Source of the DNA: Bifidobacterium mellis
Lineage (GTDB): Bacteria > Actinomycetota > Actinomycetes > Actinomycetales > Bifidobacteriaceae
DNA length: 64,000 bases
NCBI RefSeq assembly: GCF_000967265.1
Contig: NZ_KQ033885.1
Location: forward strand, 310,001 to 374,000
Reading direction: 5' to 3'
The position numbers were made by a program, and so were the translations under genes. Shown in pieces: positions 36,117 through 46,844 of the stretch. The notes beneath the pieces were generated by a model that was given only the letters and a program-made list of their open reading frames with translations, did not search any database and was not told where the DNA came from. The stretch's first letter is position 1. Each line of letters starts with the position of its first letter.

Positions 36117-38402
36117 ATGCCCGAACAAAAGAAATCCATGTCGGTCAGGCGCTTCTTCACGCTGCTGCTGGCTTACCTCATCTTCTGCGTCGCAGGTGGC
36201 GTGGTCGTCTCTGGTTTCCTGTTCCCCGCTGTCTTCGGCATCAACGCCGCCTCCAGGAATCTGATGCCTGCCCTGAAGACGGACAACATCGACTTCAACG
36301 TCAACGATCTGCCCCAGCAGTCCCGCCTCTACGCCTCCGACGGGCATACGGTCATCGCCACCTTCTATGCGCAGAACAGGATCGTGGTGCCCATCAAGGA
36401 CGTCTCCGACTACATGCAGAAGGCCGTGGTGGCCCGCGAGGACCGTCGTTTCTTCGAGCATGCCGGCGTGGACACCCAGGGCGTGCTCAGGGCCTTCATC
36501 CAGACCTACATCAAACAGGGCGACACCCAGGGCGGCTCCTCCCTGACGCAGCAGTATGTCAAGAATGTGCTCATGAGCCAGGCTGAGGAGAACAACGACC
36601 CCATCGCCGAGTACCACGCCCAGGAGGAGACCATAGCCCGCAAGATGCGGGAGATGCTGATTGCGGTGCAGATGGAGAAGAAGTACTCCAAGGCCGAGAT
36701 TCTTCAAGGGTATTTGAACATAGCTCAGTTCGGCACCAACGTTTACGGGGTTGAGTCGGCGGCCAGGCGCTACTTCAGCAAGTCGGCCAAGGACCTGGAT
36801 CCGGGCGAGGCCGCCACCATCGCCGCCGTGACCAAGAATCCCGCCCGCTTCGATCCAACCGTCAATATCAAGGCCTCCCAGGAGCAGCGGGACATCGTCC
36901 TGGATCTGATGCGTCAGGAGAACTACATCACCCAGCGCCAGTATGACGAGAACAAGGCCAAGCCTCTGGACCAGATGCTGCACGTGCAGTCGGTCGATGC
37001 CGGATGCCAGGCGGCTGGAGACGCAGCCTTCTTCTGCGATTACGTGACCAAGCAGATCCTCAACTCCAAGGAGTTCGGCAAGAGCCAGGAGGAGCGCAAC
37101 AAGCTCCTCAAGGAGGGCGGCCTGGATATTTACACCACCATGGACGTCAACGCCAACGCTGCAGCCATGAAGGCGGCCCGGGACACCATCCCCGTCGATG
37201 ATCGAAGCGGCTTCGAGGTCACGATAGCCTCCATCCGCCCGGGCACAGGCGAGGTCCTGGGCTTCGGCATCAACCGCATCTACGATGCCACACAGGACTC
37301 GGGCGGCGGCACACGCACGGCCATCAACTACGCTGTGGATCAGGTCGACGGCGGCGGCTGGGGCTTCCCTGTGGGATCCACCTGGAAGCCCATCAACCTG
37401 GTGTCCTGGATGAAGGCCGGCAAATCCATCAACCAGCCCCTGCGCACCTCCACCAGCTACCCTCAGACCTCCTTCGCCTGCAAGATGGCGGACGGCACCC
37501 CCTACGGGTTCGGCACCGGCAGTTGGCATGTTGAGAACTCCGGCGGCGGCACCACATCTCCGGAGACCCCCCTGCAGGGTCTGGTGCGTTCGCACAACAC
37601 CACCCAGGCATCCATGGCCCAGCAGATCGGTCTGTGCACCATAGCCGACACGGCCAAGGAGATGGGCTACCACAATTCGCCCAAGGATCAGATGGACATC
37701 CACTCGGTCAACACCTTCCAGCCGCCTATGGTCATTGGTGCGGTCCAGGCCTCCCCGCTGACCATGGCCAACGTCTACGCCACCATCGCCGCCAAGGGGG
37801 TGGCCTGCAGCCCCATAGCCATGACCAAGGTGATCGACAAGAACGGCAAGTCCGTCAAGGTGCCCAAGGCCAACTGCCATCAGGCCATCGATCCGGGCAT
37901 CGCCGAGACCGCCGCCTATGCACTCAACCAGGGCGTTGTCCAGCCAGGAGGCGAGGCATCCACGACCCAGCTGGACGGGGGACGCAAGACCTTCGCCAAG
38001 ACCGGCACCCATGAGGACAAGTACATGCTGACCGGCGGATTCGTGCCCCAGGTGGCCGCCTTCGTCACTGTGGGCAATGCGGAGGGTCAGGTCTCCTTTA
38101 CCAACAGGACCATCAACGGAAGGTCCATGCACACCTGGTACGGCATGTATATTGCCACCCCGGCCTGGAAGGACTTCATGAACACCTACCTGGCCGCAGC
38201 CAATATCCAGCCGGACAACTCCTACGGCAATCCCGATCCCCGGTTCACCGGCGGGGTCCAGCAGCCTCAGCCGTCCCAGCAGTCCCAGCAACGGTCCTCG
38301 GGCAGACAGCGGCAGAGCTACCATCACAGCCAAGGAGGACAAGAAGGCAACCAGCGGACCAGTCAGGACCAGTCGCAGACGGTGGATTCGCCGGAGGACT
38401 AG
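36117..38402 (+). CDS. Class A penicillin-binding protein (bifunctional)
   Basis: 761 residues. It has a short basic tail and one membrane anchor (about 12-42). The GT51 glycosyltransferase covers about 65-240, with catalytic EDRRFFEHAGVD and GGSSLTQQYVKN. The transpeptidase domain covers about 350-670 with the active-site STWK (SxxK), SHN (SxN) and KTGT (KTG) motifs in order. The C-terminal tail is Gln/Ser-rich. It polymerises and cross-links peptidoglycan outside the membrane. The start is ATG 36117; ATG 36108 is in frame and would add three residues. Confidence 0.92.
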   Translation: MPEQKKSMSVRRFFTLLLAYLIFCVAGGVVVSGFLFPAVFGINAASRNLMPALKTDNIDFNVNDLPQQSRLYASDGHTVIATFYAQNRIVVPIKDVSDYMQKAVVAREDRRFFEHAGVDTQGVLRAFIQTYIKQGDTQGGSSLTQQYVKNVLMSQAEENNDPIAEYHAQEETIARKMREMLIAVQMEKKYSKAEILQGYLNIAQFGTNVYGVESAARRYFSKSAKDLDPGEAATIAAVTKNPARFDPTVNIKASQEQRDIVLDLMRQENYITQRQYDENKAKPLDQMLHVQSVDAGCQAAGDAAFFCDYVTKQILNSKEFGKSQEERNKLLKEGGLDIYTTMDVNANAAAMKAARDTIPVDDRSGFEVTIASIRPGTGEVLGFGINRIYDATQDSGGGTRTAINYAVDQVDGGGWGFPVGSTWKPINLVSWMKAGKSINQPLRTSTSYPQTSFACKMADGTPYGFGTGSWHVENSGGGTTSPETPLQGLVRSHNTTQASMAQQIGLCTIADTAKEMGYHNSPKDQMDIHSVNTFQPPMVIGAVQASPLTMANVYATIAAKGVACSPIAMTKVIDKNGKSVKVPKANCHQAIDPGIAETAAYALNQGVVQPGGEASTTQLDGGRKTFAKTGTHEDKYMLTGGFVPQVAAFVTVGNAEGQVSFTNRTINGRSMHTWYGMYIATPAWKDFMNTYLAAANIQPDNSYGNPDPRFTGGVQQPQPSQQSQQRSSGRQRQSYHHSQGGQEGNQRTSQDQSQTVDSPED

Positions 38403-38412
38403 GGCCTGTGCC

Positions 38413-38418
38413 TACAAT
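38413..38418 (+). promoter_or_regulatory. -10 element placed for a leaderless leader ORF
   Basis: TACAAT, then GGAGACC, then the ATG at 38426. This is the same layout as the PBP gene start. Confidence 0.45.
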
Positions 38419-38425
38419 GGAGACC

Positions 38426-38491
38426 ATGAGGGATTCGTCAACGGGCGGACCACGAGGGGTGCGGCCGCCCGCCGGGAGAGGCAGGAACTGA
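38426..38491 (+). CDS. Putative 21-residue leader peptide of the oxidoreductase gene
   Basis: A 21-codon frame (begins MRDSSTGG, Arg/Gly/Pro-rich) starts at an ATG seven bases after a -10-like TACAAT. It ends in TGATG, the A being shared with the ATG of the oxidoreductase gene at 38491. It may couple translation of the downstream gene. It has no homolog I recognise, and coincidence is possible. Confidence 0.4.
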   Translation: MRDSSTGGPRGVRPPAGRGRN

Positions 38492-39852
38492 TGGTCCAGG
38501 AATACTCAGAGCTGGATGACAAGGCCCCTCGGGCCGACAGCCGGGTCAAGGAAGATCAGGCGATGCCGGGGCCGGTGAGCGGCTCCGGCAGGCTGGATGT
38601 CTCCAAACCGATCCGGCCCTTCGAGTCGGATGCCGCCGACGGAAAGAAGAAGGCTGGCAAGGCTGCCAAGGGGGTCAAATCGGCCAAGAAGGGCAAGAAG
38701 GACAAAAGGGCCAAAAAGGCTGGGAAATCAAAATCAGGAAGAAGGCGGGAGAGGGCCCTGCCTGCGCTCTTCCAGCCCATGGAACTGCGCGACCAGCATA
38801 TCCGCAACAGGATCTGGATGCCGCCCATGGACACCTATTCGGCCCTGCGGCACGACGGCGTTCCTACCAACTTCCACTACCAGCACTATGTGTCCCGGGC
38901 CCTGGGCGGCTTCGGAGTCGTCATTGGGGAGGCCACGGCCGTCAATCCCCAGGGGCGGATCTCGCCCTGCGATGTGGGACTGTGGAACGACGAGCAGACC
39001 AGGGCCTGGCAGGGCATCGTCCGGGACGTCAAGGCCGCCGGGGCAGTGCCCATCGTCCAGCTCAACCACTCTGGTCGCAAGGGTTCCTCCGGGTGCTCCT
39101 CCATGGGCTACATCAACGCCACCGTGCCCGTGGCCGAGGGCGGCTGGCAACCTGTAGGCCCAAGCCCCATCGCCTTTGGGAGGATGGCGGTCCCCGTCCA
39201 GCTTTCGCGGGCCCAGATAGCCTCCATCGTGGCCGACTTCCGCTCCGCTGCCGTGCGAGCCGTTCAGGCCGGCTTCCTGGCAGTGGAGCTGCATGCCGCC
39301 CACGGCTACCTGCTCTCCCAATTCCTTGATCCCCTGATCAACCGACGAAACGACGAGTACGGGGGCGACCTGTCCGGCAGGATGCGCCTGCTGATTCAGG
39401 TCACCGATGCCGTGCGCGAGGTCATTCCCTCGGGCATGCCCCTGCTGGTGCGCATGTCCGCCACCGACTGGGCCACCGGCGGTTGGGGCCTGGACGAGAC
39501 CATCCGCACTGCCAAGGTGCTCAAGCTGCATGGGGTGGACCTGATTGACGTCTCCACTGGGGGTCTGGTGCCAGGCGTGAAGATTCCGGCCGCTCCCAAC
39601 TACCAGGTGCCCTTCTCCTACCAGGTGCGCAGCCAGGTGCTGATTCCCACCACGGCGGTGGGGCTGATCACCAAGCCCAGGCAGGCTGATCGGATTGTGC
39701 GCAAGGGCCTGGCCGATGCGGTCGAGATCGGTCGAGCCTGCCTGCGCGACCCCTACTGGCCGCTCAGGGCCGCCTACAAACTGGGGCTGTCCGCTCAGCA
39801 GGCCCCCTACCCTGAGCCTTACCGGCGCGGGGCCTACGGCATCGCACGCTGA
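38491..39852 (+). CDS. Old yellow enzyme family NADH:flavin oxidoreductase with Lys-rich N-terminus
   Basis: 453 residues. Residues 51-87 are a Lys/Ala/Gly-rich tail with about 20 basic residues. The FMN-binding TIM barrel runs from about 92: LPALFQPMELRDQHIRNRIWM, QLNHSGRKG, VELHAAHGYLLSQFLDPL, NRRNDEYGGDLSGRMR, and VEIGRACLRDP near the end. These are standard family motifs. It reduces activated alkenes or similar substrates with NAD(P)H; the physiological substrate is unknown. The start overlaps the leader ORF; ATG 38560 (residue 24) is an alternative. Confidence 0.87.
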   Translation: MVQEYSELDDKAPRADSRVKEDQAMPGPVSGSGRLDVSKPIRPFESDAADGKKKAGKAAKGVKSAKKGKKDKRAKKAGKSKSGRRRERALPALFQPMELRDQHIRNRIWMPPMDTYSALRHDGVPTNFHYQHYVSRALGGFGVVIGEATAVNPQGRISPCDVGLWNDEQTRAWQGIVRDVKAAGAVPIVQLNHSGRKGSSGCSSMGYINATVPVAEGGWQPVGPSPIAFGRMAVPVQLSRAQIASIVADFRSAAVRAVQAGFLAVELHAAHGYLLSQFLDPLINRRNDEYGGDLSGRMRLLIQVTDAVREVIPSGMPLLVRMSATDWATGGWGLDETIRTAKVLKLHGVDLIDVSTGGLVPGVKIPAAPNYQVPFSYQVRSQVLIPTTAVGLITKPRQADRIVRKGLADAVEIGRACLRDPYWPLRAAYKLGLSAQQAPYPEPYRRGAYGIAR

Positions 39853-39860
39853 GAGCGGCC

Positions 39861-40604
39861 ATGGACGTTGTTCGTGGCGGAGCGGGGATCGTTGTGGTCA
39901 TGCCCACCTACCAGGAGGCTGACAACATCGGGTTGACCCTTCCTCGGCTTTTGGCATGCTGCCCCGAGGTCGATGTCCTGGTCGTCGACGACAACTCGCC
40001 GGACGGCACCGGCGCCCTGGCTGAGGATATGGCCAGTGGCAATCCTCGCGTGCACGTCATCCATCGGCATGCCCGCCGCGGGTTGGGTCCAGCCTACGTA
40101 CAGGGGTTCCGTTGGTCGCTGGAGCATGGCTATGACCTGATCTGCGAGATGGATATGGACGGTTCCCACCGACCTCAGGATCTGGCCAGGATGCTGGCTG
40201 TGGCCCGAGGAGAAACGCATCCGGGCTTGGTCATCGGCTCGCGCCGGGTGCGCGGAGGCCGCACTCAACATTGGCCCTGGTATCGGGATCTGATTTCGCG
40301 CGCGGGATCCTGGTATGCCCGCACCGCCCTGGGATCCTCGGTAAGGGACATGACCGCCGGCCTGCGGGTCTATCGAGCGGACGTGTTGAGGCGGATCGAT
40401 CTGGGAAGGGTCCGATCCAGCGGCTATGTCTTCCAGGTGGATATGTTGCGCCGAGTCCAGGCCATGGGCGTCAGCGTGGTCGAAGTGCCTATAGTCTTCG
40501 TGGAGCGGGTTCGCGGCAGCTCGAAGATGGATGCCGGGATCGTGCTGGAGGCCATGGTCCAGGTGACGCTGTGGGGGCTTGAACGGTTGACCCGTCGAAA
40601 CTGA
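39861..40604 (+). CDS. Polyprenol-phosphate mannosyltransferase-like GT2 glycosyltransferase
   Basis: A 247-residue GT-A enzyme of the dolichol-phosphate mannose synthase group. It has VVMPTYQEADNIGLTL, VVDDNSPDGT (nucleotide binding), EMDMDGSHRP (metal DxD-like), IGSRRVRGG, DMTAGLRVYR and SGYVFQVDML. No C-terminal membrane domain is present, as in bacterial Ppm1 catalytic parts. It would load a sugar onto a lipid carrier for wall or glycoprotein synthesis. It starts eight bases after the oxidoreductase gene and ends 236 bases before the DeoR gene. Confidence 0.85.
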   Translation: MDVVRGGAGIVVVMPTYQEADNIGLTLPRLLACCPEVDVLVVDDNSPDGTGALAEDMASGNPRVHVIHRHARRGLGPAYVQGFRWSLEHGYDLICEMDMDGSHRPQDLARMLAVARGETHPGLVIGSRRVRGGRTQHWPWYRDLISRAGSWYARTALGSSVRDMTAGLRVYRADVLRRIDLGRVRSSGYVFQVDMLRRVQAMGVSVVEVPIVFVERVRGSSKMDAGIVLEAMVQVTLWGLERLTRRN

Positions 40605-40804
40605 CATTGGCTCATATTCGTGTTCGTTTTCATAAGCGACCCTGCAGGCCTTGTTGGGACCTTAAAGGACAAATTACACTTCGGTGATTGGATTTCTGTA
40701 AGAGTCCTGACAAGCCTCAGGTGTATGGAAGAATGGTCCCAGTACCTGAGAAATGTCGATTTTCGCCCTTGCATCTGGGCAGCGACCGCAGTCCGATTGC
40801 CAGC

Positions 40805-40834
40805 TTGCCAATTTGGGCGAATGTGTGCGATAAT
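40805..40834 (+). promoter_or_regulatory. Promoter of the DeoR gene, leaderless
   Basis: TTGCCA (40805-40810), 18 bases, then GATAAT (40829-40834), with TG three bases before the -10. Six bases later comes the ATG at 40841, so the transcript should begin at the start codon. A second TTGCCA lies eight bases upstream. Confidence 0.7.
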
Positions 40835-40840
40835 GTTCGA

Positions 40841-41698
40841 ATGATATCGTCACAACGCCAACACCTGATATTGAACCGGTTGCGTACTCGTGGCGCAGTC
40901 CGTATCACCGCCCTCTCCAAGGAGCTGGGCGTCTCCGCCATGACCATCCGCCGTGACATTGCCGACCTGGCGGACAAGGGCCTGCTCAAGAGGGTCCACG
41001 GAGGGGCCGTCACCACCAGCTCGCTTCTGGCTGAGCCGCTCTTCTCGGTCAAGTCGCAGATGGACATGGGCCTCAAGGACACCATCGCCCGTCGCGCCAT
41101 CGACTATGTCTCCCCGGGCGACGTCATCGCCATCGGGGGAGGGACCACGGCCTATGTCTTCGCCCAGCACCTGCTGGAGAGCCGCCAGTGCGCGGGCGTG
41201 ACCCTGCTGACCAATTCCATCCCCGTGGCCGAACTGGTCCAGGCCATGGAGAGCAAGGATGTGGAGGTCATCGTCACCGGCGGTGTCATCACCCGATCCA
41301 ACTCCCTGGTCGGCCCCATTGCAGACAAGGTCATCGCCTCCCTGCGGGTCAATACGGTCTTCCTGGGGACCCACTCGGTCTCCATTCCGCGGGGTTTCCT
41401 GATGCCAAACTCCTTGGAGGCGGCTACGGATATGGCCCTGATGGACATCGCCGACCGGACCATCATCCTGACCGATCACACCAAGTGGAGCTGCACCTCC
41501 CTTTCCCTGTTCGCATCCTTCGACCAGGTGGACACCGTCATCACCGACGACCAGCTGGACCAGGAGTCGGCCGAGGCAACCCGGTCCCTGGTCAAGCGGT
41601 TGGTCCTGGTCCCGGTCAACCCCGAGGAAGGCCAGGCTCAAGAGGGTTCCTCCGACGTGTCTAAGGCCGATGCCGGGAAAGCAGCCCAGATTCAATGA
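40841..41698 (+). CDS. DeoR-family transcriptional regulator of the gal operon
   Basis: 285 residues. The N-terminal HTH (RGAVRITALSKELGVSAMTIRRDIADLADKGLLKRVHGGA) has the DeoR signature. It is followed by the sugar-phosphate-sensing isomerase-like domain (GDVIAIGGGTTAYVFAQHL, TNSIPVAELV, TGGVITRSNSLVGP, TDHTKW). The last about 30 residues are polar and lack a family match. It lies 82 bases before galT on the same strand and probably controls galTK in response to a phosphorylated sugar. The start is ATG 40841; a longer in-frame opening has no promoter or ribosome site. Confidence 0.9.
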   Translation: MISSQRQHLILNRLRTRGAVRITALSKELGVSAMTIRRDIADLADKGLLKRVHGGAVTTSSLLAEPLFSVKSQMDMGLKDTIARRAIDYVSPGDVIAIGGGTTAYVFAQHLLESRQCAGVTLLTNSIPVAELVQAMESKDVEVIVTGGVITRSNSLVGPIADKVIASLRVNTVFLGTHSVSIPRGFLMPNSLEAATDMALMDIADRTIILTDHTKWSCTSLSLFASFDQVDTVITDDQLDQESAEATRSLVKRLVLVPVNPEEGQAQEGSSDVSKADAGKAAQIQ

Positions 41699-41723
41699 AC
41701 GACCGGTCACACAGGGGTGCGCA

Positions 41724-41745
41724 GGTTGCCATAGCGGGTTGCCAT
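41724..41745 (+). repeat. Paired GGTTGCCAT repeats before galT
   Basis: GGTTGCCAT occurs at 41724-41732 and 41737-41745. They lie 35-57 bases before the galT start, in the right place for a regulator site. TTGCCA repeats also occur before the DeoR gene. Confidence 0.4.
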
Positions 41746-41780
41746 GGATTGTCAATCATCACGGACGATGAAGGAGCAGC

Positions 41781-43060
41781 ATGAAGTCAGAGCAGTATGT
41801 CCCCCAACGGTATGTTCCCGGTGACTATGCCAAGGGGCACATCCGCATCACCCCCACCAGGCTGGCCGACGGGCGTCGGTTCTTCTACCTGGACGATGAT
41901 CCCGAGTATGTATCCGGCCGCAGGACCAGGCGTCTGGACGATCCTCGTCCGCTGACCGACCGGTTCGCCCCGCACCAGGATCAGGAGGGCAGGACGGTGC
42001 CCTTCCAGCCGCCGCAGATGCGCCGGGACCCTCTGACCGGAGACTGGATCCCCATGGCCACGGCCCGGATGAACCGGCCCATCACCGCCGGGCCACAGGC
42101 CACCGCCAAGGGCAACCCCCTGGCCGCCAGAAAGCCCGGAGACCCCTACCAGGATGGGGAGATCCCCGATGTGGACTACAACGTGGCGGTCTTCGAGAAC
42201 CGTTTCCCCTCCATGATGCAGGTGCCCGATATGCAGGCGGCCGACCAGCCCTCCCTGGTGGACGGCAATCCCCTCTGGCCGGTGCGCGAGGCCAACGGAC
42301 GCTGTGAGGTGGTCTGCTTCGACCCTGACGAGCATGCACTCCCTGCCGATCTGCCGGTCTCGCGTCTGCGGACGGTGGTGGAGGCCTGGGCCTTCCGCAC
42401 TGCTGAGATCTCGGCCATGGAGGGCATCGAACAGATCTTCCCCTTCGAGAACCATGGACAGGAGATCGGCGTCTCCCTTGCCCACCCCCACGGACAGATC
42501 TACTGCTATCCCTTCATCGCCCCCCGCCTTGAGCAGGAGCTGAGACAGTGCGCCGCCTACCGGGAACGCACCGGCGGCAACCTCCTGGCGGACATCCTCA
42601 AGGCCGAGCTGGACTCCGGTCGACGGGTCGTCTTCCGCAACGCCACCTGGGTGGCCTATGTGCCCGCCGCCGCCCGCTGGCCGCTGGAGGTCCACATGGC
42701 CCCCGTGCGCGACGGGATCCTGAGCCTGGACCAGCTGAACGACCAGGAGCGCTGGGACCTGGCCGTCATGTATTCCACCCTGCTCAAGCGGGGCAACGCC
42801 TTCTTCGACAGGGGCGACGGCAGGGGGATGGATCTGCCCTACATCGCCGCCTGGCACCAGGCCCCACTGCACGATCCGCGGCGGGAGGACTACCGGCTCA
42901 ACCTGCAGTTCTTCTCCTTCCGCCGTGCCGTGGACAAAATCAAGTATCTCGCCGGGTCCGAGTCAGGCATGGCCGCCTGGGTGTCGGACACCACTCCTGA
43001 GCGGATCGCCGACCGATTCCGCCAGCTGGGGCCCCTGGACCTGGAGAATGGAGAGAATCA

Positions 43061-43064
<4 letters not shown>
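41781..43064 (+). CDS. galT: Galactose-1-phosphate uridylyltransferase
   Basis: 427 residues of the actinobacterial GalT type. The active-site HPH is in SLAHPHGQIYCYPF, with metal/structural parts in RRDPLTGDWIPMATAR and FENRFPSMM, and a second HIT-like half (LEVHMAPVRDG). It transfers UMP between UDP-glucose and galactose-1-phosphate in the Leloir pathway. AAGGAG lies before the ATG. Its stop overlaps galK (ATGA). Confidence 0.94.
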
Positions 43065-44323
<1,259 letters not shown>

Positions 44324-44342
44324 ATCAGGCTGCAGACCTCAC

Positions 44343-44387
44343 GACCCCGCTTCTCCCGGCGCTCCTCTAAGCTGGAGGAGCGGGGTC
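44343..44387 (+). terminator. Hairpin after galK
   Basis: GACCCCGC pairs with GCGGGGTC, and inside it GCTCCTC pairs with GAGGAGC; the inner and outer arms overlap by two bases on the 3' side. CCGGTTTTC follows. It is a plausible terminator of the deoR-galTK transcript with a short T-run. Confidence 0.6.
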
Positions 44388-44437
44388 CCGGTTTTCAGTG
44401 GGTCCGGTCAAGGGTGAGGTGGATGAGGAGGACGGCC

Positions 44438-44710
44438 ATGGACAAGGCGATCATCACGGTGGTGGGCAAGGATGCCATAGGCATCATCGGCAAGGTCTGC
44501 ACAGACCTTTCGCAGCAGGGTATCAATGTGCTGGACATTTCGCAGACCATTCTGGATGGCTTCTTCACCATGATGATGATTGTGGACTGCACGGCCTGCC
44601 GGGATGATTTCGATGCACTGAGCCAGCGGATGGAATCCCTGGGAGAGGACATCGGAGTCTCCATCCGCTGCCAGCGCGAGGAGATCTTCACCAGGATGCA
44701 CCGGGTCTGA
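44438..44710 (+). CDS. ACT-domain protein (UPF0237)
   Basis: 90 residues forming a single ACT domain ([33 protein letters not shown]). GAGGAGG precedes the ATG. It is followed ten bases later by the UPF0210 gene; the two families are neighbours in many Gram-positive genomes. The ACT fold suggests small-molecule sensing, perhaps of an amino acid, controlling its partner. No ligand is known to me. Confidence 0.9.
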   Translation: MDKAIITVVGKDAIGIIGKVCTDLSQQGINVLDISQTILDGFFTMMMIVDCTACRDDFDALSQRMESLGEDIGVSIRCQREEIFTRMHRV

Positions 44711-44720
44711 GGAGGCAGCC

Positions 44721-46085
44721 ATGATCACACGTGACGAGGTCCTGGAGACCAACGACATGATCGACCGGGAGCGCCTGGACGTGCGCACCATCACCATGGG
44801 TATCAGTCTGCTGGACTGCGCCAGCCAGGATGTGGACATGCTCTGCCGGAACATTCATCGCAGGATCGTCTCCCTGGCCGGCGACCTGGTGTCCACCGGG
44901 GACTCCATCGCCCGCGAGTACGGTATTCCCATCGTCAACAAGCGGATCACCGTCACTCCCATCTCCCTGGTGGCCGCCGGAGCCTGCCACACCGTGGAGG
45001 ATTATGTAACCGTGGCCAAGGCCCTGGACCGCTCGGCCCAGGAGGTCGGTGTCAACTTGATTGGTGGTTACTCGGCCCTGGTCGGCAAGGGCATGACCCC
45101 GGCCGAGCGGCTCTTGATCAAGTCCCTGCCCAGGGCGCTGAGCCAGACGGAACGGGTCTGCGCCAGCGTCAACGTGGGCTCCACCAGAACGGGCATCGAT
45201 ATGGATGCCGTGGCCCTGATGGGCCGGGTCGTCAAGGCCACTGCCGAGAGCACCGCCGACTCGGACAGCTCCGGCTGCACCAAACTGGTGGTCTTCTGCA
45301 ACGCCCCGGATGACAACCCCTTCATGGCCGGCGGTTTCCATGGGGTCAGCCAGGGGTCGGCCGTCATCAACGTGGGGGTCTCCGGGCCCGGCGTGGTCAA
45401 GACCGCCTTGGAATCAGCCAAGGGAGCCGACTTCGGGCAGCTCTGCGAGACCATCAAGCGCACGGCCTTCAAGATCACCCGGGTGGGACAGCTGGTGGCC
45501 CAGGAGGCCAGCCGTCGTTTGGATGTCCCCTTCGGGATCATCGACCTGTCACTGGCACCCACCCCGGCTGTCGGAGACTCGGTGGGCGAGGTCCTGCAGA
45601 CCATGGGCCTGGAGCAGGTGGGCGCACCCGGGACCACTGCGGCCCTGGCCATCCTCAACGATCAGGTCAAGAAGGGCGGCATCATGGCTTCCAGCTCGGT
45701 GGGCGGGCTGTCCGGGGCCTTCATCCCAGTGTCCGAGGACGCCGCCATGATCCAGGCGGCGCAAGAGGGGAGCCTGACCCTGGAGAAGCTTGAGGCCATG
45801 ACCTGCGTCTGTTCGGTGGGGCTGGACATGATCCCCATCCCCGGGGACACCTCCGCCGAGTCCATCTCCGGCCTGATCGCCGACGAGGCGGCCATCGGGA
45901 TGATCAATCAGAAGACCACCGCAGTCAGGGTCATTCCTGTCATCGGCAAGCAGGTGGGCGAGTGGGCCGAGTTCGGCGGGCTCATGGGCGGCGGTCCGGT
46001 CGTGCCCGTCAATACCCGCTCCTGCGCGGACTTCGTCAATCGGGGCGGACACATCCCGGCGCCCATTCACAGTTTCAAGAACTGA
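44721..46085 (+). CDS. UPF0210 (DUF711, PFL-like) protein
   Basis: 454 residues, the full length of the UPF0210 family. The protein resembles a glycyl-radical-enzyme-like fold in known structures, but the family has no established activity. Motifs seen: [59 protein letters not shown]. It has GAGGAGGCAGCC before the ATG and forms a two-gene operon with the ACT protein. Confidence 0.9.
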   Translation: MITRDEVLETNDMIDRERLDVRTITMGISLLDCASQDVDMLCRNIHRRIVSLAGDLVSTGDSIAREYGIPIVNKRITVTPISLVAAGACHTVEDYVTVAKALDRSAQEVGVNLIGGYSALVGKGMTPAERLLIKSLPRALSQTERVCASVNVGSTRTGIDMDAVALMGRVVKATAESTADSDSSGCTKLVVFCNAPDDNPFMAGGFHGVSQGSAVINVGVSGPGVVKTALESAKGADFGQLCETIKRTAFKITRVGQLVAQEASRRLDVPFGIIDLSLAPTPAVGDSVGEVLQTMGLEQVGAPGTTAALAILNDQVKKGGIMASSSVGGLSGAFIPVSEDAAMIQAAQEGSLTLEKLEAMTCVCSVGLDMIPIPGDTSAESISGLIADEAAIGMINQKTTAVRVIPVIGKQVGEWAEFGGLMGGGPVVPVNTRSCADFVNRGGHIPAPIHSFKN

Positions 46086-46100
46086 GCGCGCTCGCAGGGT

Positions 46101-46754
46101 TCAGCGTCCGCCTTGGAATCCCAGCTGCCGCCAGGCCTCGTAGATGGCGATGGAGGCGCAGTTGGTCAGGTTCAGGCTGCGCAGGCTGGGCCGCATGGGC
46201 AGCCTGACCTGTTCGGCCACGTGGGGGCCGGCCATGATGTCCATGGGGTCGGGGATGTCGCCCGGCTCGGGTCCGAACAGAAGGATGTCGTCCGGCCGGT
46301 AGTCGACCTCGGTGTAGAGCTTTTCGGCGTGGGCGGTGAAAGCGATGATCCGGCTGTCGGGCATGGAGCGGACCAGGTCGTCGAAGTCCGGGTGCAGGAC
46401 CACGTGGGCCATGTCGTGGTAGTCCAGGCCGGCCCGGCGCAGCTTGGTGTCCTTGAGGTTGAAGCCCAGGGGCTCTATCAGGTGCAGGATGGTGCCGGTC
46501 ACGGCGCACAGGCGGATGGCCGATCCGGTGTTGCCGGGGATTCGCGGCGAGTAGTAGCAAAGGTGGGGGGTGGAGGTCTTCACCCGGCTGGCCTGATCGG
46601 CCTTCATCATGGCATCCACCACGGAGATGGGGTTGCCGTGGGCGTCGGTGACCAGCTCGTCGGGACCATAATTCGATTTGCGGTATCCGTACTCGTACAT
46701 GCTTTCGACGGCCTTCGATGGGTCGCCTGGCCGCTCCTGCTCCTGCCTGTTCAT
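46101..46754 (-). CDS. trmL: tRNA (cytidine/uridine-34 2'-O)-methyltransferase TrmL-like
   Basis: 217 residues. A SPOUT methyltransferase covers about 63-215: YYSPRIPGNTGSAIRLCAVTG, LHLIEPLGFNLKDTKLRRAGLDY, LLFGPEPGDIP and MRPSLRSLNLTNCASIAIYEAWRQLGF, all diagnostic for the TrmL knot. About 60 N-terminal residues are extra relative to E. coli TrmL. It methylates the wobble ribose of some leucine tRNAs. It converges on the UPF0210 gene with a 15-base gap. Confidence 0.9.
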   Translation of the reverse strand: MNRQEQERPGDPSKAVESMYEYGYRKSNYGPDELVTDAHGNPISVVDAMMKADQASRVKTSTPHLCYYSPRIPGNTGSAIRLCAVTGTILHLIEPLGFNLKDTKLRRAGLDYHDMAHVVLHPDFDDLVRSMPDSRIIAFTAHAEKLYTEVDYRPDDILLFGPEPGDIPDPMDIMAGPHVAEQVRLPMRPSLRSLNLTNCASIAIYEAWRQLGFQGGR

Positions 46755-46760
46755 GAGGCC

Positions 46761-46766
46761 AACCTA
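46761..46766 (-). promoter_or_regulatory. -10 element placed for a leaderless start (trmL)
   Basis: On the reverse strand TAGGTT, then GGCCTC, then the ATG ending at 46754. Confidence 0.45.
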
Positions 46767-46844
46767 CCGTCGCCAAACGACAGGCCCGGCAGGGCTGGTC
46801 GGCACCGTCGGGCAGAATACGGCCGTTGAATGAGGCGGAACCGG

